From Megamerina dolium (lineage: Eukaryota; Arthropoda; Insecta; Diptera; Megamerinidae), in contig OY978525.1 in assembly GCA_963854835.1 (NCBI GenBank), positions 92,036,136-92,100,135 on the forward strand: a stretch of DNA of 64,000 nt, read 5' to 3'. Position numbers and translations under genes: made by a program. Under the pieces are notes generated by a model. The model ran no database searches. It saw nothing but the letters and a program-made list of their open reading frames with translations, and was not told the origin of the DNA. The stretch's first letter is position 1. Each line of letters opens with the position of its first letter. Below, in pieces: positions 61,758 through 64,000 of the stretch.

Positions 61758-62907
61758 ATGTATCGTTTCGTGTTAACGTTGTTTCTAGTGTCGTATCTCA
61801 TTTCGAACGGTCATGCCAAAGTGACAAAGGTCACTTGTGGTGCCACTACATCGGCAAAGGAAATACAAATGCTAACACCTGCAAATCCACCTCGTAATTG
61901 TGCCTATCACATAAAAGCCTACAGCAAACACGTTTGTCAACTACGTATCGATTTCACATGGCTGTTGGCTCCTCCAACAGTACCATCGGCATCAAATGAC
62001 TTGAAATACGTCCAGTGTATTGATGATTATTTCGAAGTGAACGATTTGCGTTTGTGTGGCAAGGATTCGAAACAGCATATTTATGTACCATTCAATCGTA
62101 CCGACGGTCTAACTCAAATCGATTTGGAAATTGCTTTGGCTCTTCGTATTGGCAATCATGGTTTACCAACTCCGATGTGGAATATTCAAGTGACTCAGTT
62201 GGAGTGTCCAAGTGGTTCTGCTCTTCGTTCTGCCGATTTCGAGGAGCCCACTGCTTTAGTGGCGGAAGGGCGTGCTTCGTCCATTAAGCATGGCTTCTTT
62301 GTTGCACCACCCGGTTGTTTGCAATATTTTCCCGAACCCGCAGGAACGATAACATCATTCAATTACAATAGTGGCAAAGGCATATATTTGGGTAATATGA
62401 ATTATGCCATTTGCTTCCGTCGTGATGAGGATACTACTGGATTAGAGTACGTTTAAAAGACGTTCAATGCAAATAATTTAATATTCTGATTTTTTTTTTC
62501 ACCAAATTCTAGATTAAAAGCGAAACTTTTTAAGGTTGCTGCCGAATCCAATGAAAAAGCACAAGATACGGACGATTATTGTTATCCCCAATTACAACAA
62601 GCTGGTTTTAGCGATGACTATTTAATGGTACCACAGAGCAACCTAATAAAAACTGGTCGACGAGCTACATATTTTTGTGGCAGCAGTTTGCAAGCCAATA
62701 CGCTAATCAGTAAGTTGTGAAATGAATTCCACATTATGTTTCAAAAGCTCTCTTACAGCTTTTAAAGTTTTAATTTAATATTTATATTCTATTTTTCTTG
62801 TAGGCTCAAACCCAGGTCCTTTGGTAGCGCTTTTCAATAGTGACCAAATTTATTTAGAAGGCAAAGAAACCGGATTCTCTCTCTCATATAAAATATTAGA
62901 AAGCTAA
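61758..62907 (+). CDS. Gene B: secreted protein with two CUB-like domains
   Basis: Three exons join in frame to 329 aa: 61758-62446, 62513-62709 and 62804-62907, with introns GTACGT...CTAG (66 bp, phase 2) and GTAAGT...GTAG (94 bp, phase 1). The ATG at 61758 opens a clear signal peptide (MYRFVLTLFLVSYLISNGHA, cleavage after A20). Region one runs from C27 to about C150 with cysteines at 27, 48, 60, 87, 100 and 150. Region two begins at APPGC (C187) and runs to the C-terminus, with NYAIC, DYLMVPQS, YFCG and ETGFSLSYK. NRT at 113-115 is a possible N-glycosylation site. CUB domains are about 110 aa, extracellular and bind proteins or sugars; the partner here is unknown. No catalytic or transmembrane segment follows. 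It is the paralogue of gene A, but lacks gene A's six-cysteine exon. Confidence 0.9.
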
Positions 62908-63027
62908 GGATGCGTTGTGCATTTCAGAAGCTTTCATTATAGTATGCTGCTTTTATGGTTTGGACATATGAGAACATGTATATTCGTGTATGTATTGAAA
63001 GCTAGCACAGGGTGAATTGGTGGTTTT

Positions 63028-63070
63028 AATAAAAACATTTGTATGTTTATATTAACAAATATTAAATAAA
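63028..63070 (+). other. Poly(A) signals of gene B
   Basis: Two AATAAA hexamers at 63028-63033 and 63065-63070, 121 and 158 bp after the stop of gene B. Either could direct 3' end formation, giving a 3' UTR of roughly 140 to 180 bases. Confidence 0.6.
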
Positions 63071-64000
63071 ATTTGAAAATGTACTATTCCTTTGTGCAAA
63101 AGTGTTTATTTTGTAGATACATTTTTTTATATTTATTTATTTCAATAACTGTATGTAAACTTCAACTGAAGATAAGCGAAAAGTAACACCATGTAATTAT
63201 TTAACTCTTCGTCCCCACATAAAGTATCAGCCCATTCGTCGCTTCAATCAGTTTTCTCATTCATATTGAATTATTAATTATTCCAAGTAGAAAGTAATTT
63301 TATTTCAACTAAACTTCATTATGAAAGCATATATGTATGTATGCTTTTTGCTCATTTTCAAACAACCAGTCAGAAAAAAAAAACACAAACTGAAAACATC
63401 AAGCAAATCCTTGAAATTAATCAATGTCTTACCTCCCACTAACATCCTTCCATCATATTCAACATAATTTTCAGCACCACAAGCAAAACATATAAAACTG
63501 AAACTTGTTGATAGATTGTATTGCAAAGAAACTACACCGACTTCATATTATAGGTACACATAAATATTACCGGTAGTACATGTACAAATACACATTCATA
63601 CATAATGTATAATACATATTTTTGCCGCCTCGAACATATTTCTGAAATCAAACAAAACACAACATGTTGTTCACACTTAATACTGCGTACGCCGGTACAT
63701 GCTTACGTCCAAAATGTTGAGCAACATTCTGGCAACATTTAAGGGACCATGTGGAAATCAAATTATCGATACAAATTATAATAGAGTGTACTTTACTTGT
63801 AGATTAAATGAGTGAAAGTAAAATCTGAATAAATTTTAAACAAGTTGCTAGTAAATTAGTACAAAGTGCTTCTATCACTGTTTTTTATAGAATTTTAGTG
63901 TTAATGTAGTTCTATGGTTTAAATGTTGTAGGTAATGTAAAAAATAATGCGCAGTTGTGAACATAATTATACCATTTATTTTTACTTATAAAATTTAATG
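63071..64000. other. Non-coding stretch right of gene B
   Basis: AT-rich sequence. Apart from the exon-like block at 63433-63497 (minus) I see no gene or repeat in it. Confidence 0.5.
63433..63497 (-). other. Possible internal coding exon, gene unknown
   Basis: A 65-bp block on the minus strand between CAACAAGTTTCAG (acceptor, weak pyrimidine tract) and GGGAGGTAAGA (good donor). In frame it reads FICFACGAENYVEYDGRMLVG. The ACG...GRMLVGG string, completed after splicing, would resemble the activation region of a secreted serine protease or its homologue (CG...R-I/L-V-G-G). No protease domain is visible downstream on this strand, so this is only a suggestion. It could also be chance. Confidence 0.25.

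Overview
The window looks like nuclear DNA of a higher (brachyceran) fly, possibly a tephritid fruit fly. It is strongly AT-rich, full of dinucleotide and trinucleotide microsatellites and TACATATGTA-type palindromes. It carries relics of transposon groups common in such genomes: DINE/Helentron-like elements, Jockey-type and RNase H-bearing LINEs, mariner relatives and a tRNA-derived SINE. The species is an inference; nothing here fixes it.

Layout. Positions 1 to about 50 kb hold no protein gene that I can prove. This stretch could be intergenic or one very long intron; a 56-bp exon-like block at 30762-30817 (+) is the only host-gene candidate in it. The identifiable content is mobile DNA: four copies of one SINE (6.0, 12.2, 29.5, 44.4 kb), four mariner/Tc1-type transposase relics (11.1, 16.4, 32.3, 46.9 kb), six LINE pieces in the window's left part and right flank combined, a small hAT-like MITE (35.5 kb), a 338-bp inverted-repeat element (38.6 kb) and three DINE-like elements (9.5, 51.1, 57.0 kb).

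The right end holds two real genes arranged head to head. Gene A (minus, 56274 to 50154, four exons, 396 aa) and gene B (plus, 61758 to 62907, three exons, 329 aa) encode secreted proteins with two CUB-like regions. They are paralogues: they share motif strings, an internal exon of exactly 197 bp in each, and the same intron phases (2, then 1). Gene A has an extra first exon with a signal peptide and a six-cysteine segment, and its last exon lies beyond a 4.1-kb intron filled by a DINE-like element and a decayed LINE. The 5.5 kb between the two genes contains a third DINE-like element, itself split by a Jockey-type LINE. A 65-bp exon-like block lies on the minus strand at 63433-63497.

The DINE-like elements are the most structured non-genic feature. 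Each has subterminal inverted repeats, a GTCC/GGAC microsatellite, a hairpin near one end and a central array of about 150-bp monomers, each with a CCACGCCC-like box. I found no convincing new biological system. The best leads are this periodic array, the divergent CUB pair, a cluster of TAAT-N4-ATTA palindromes at 48.07-48.13 kb, and the SINE family.
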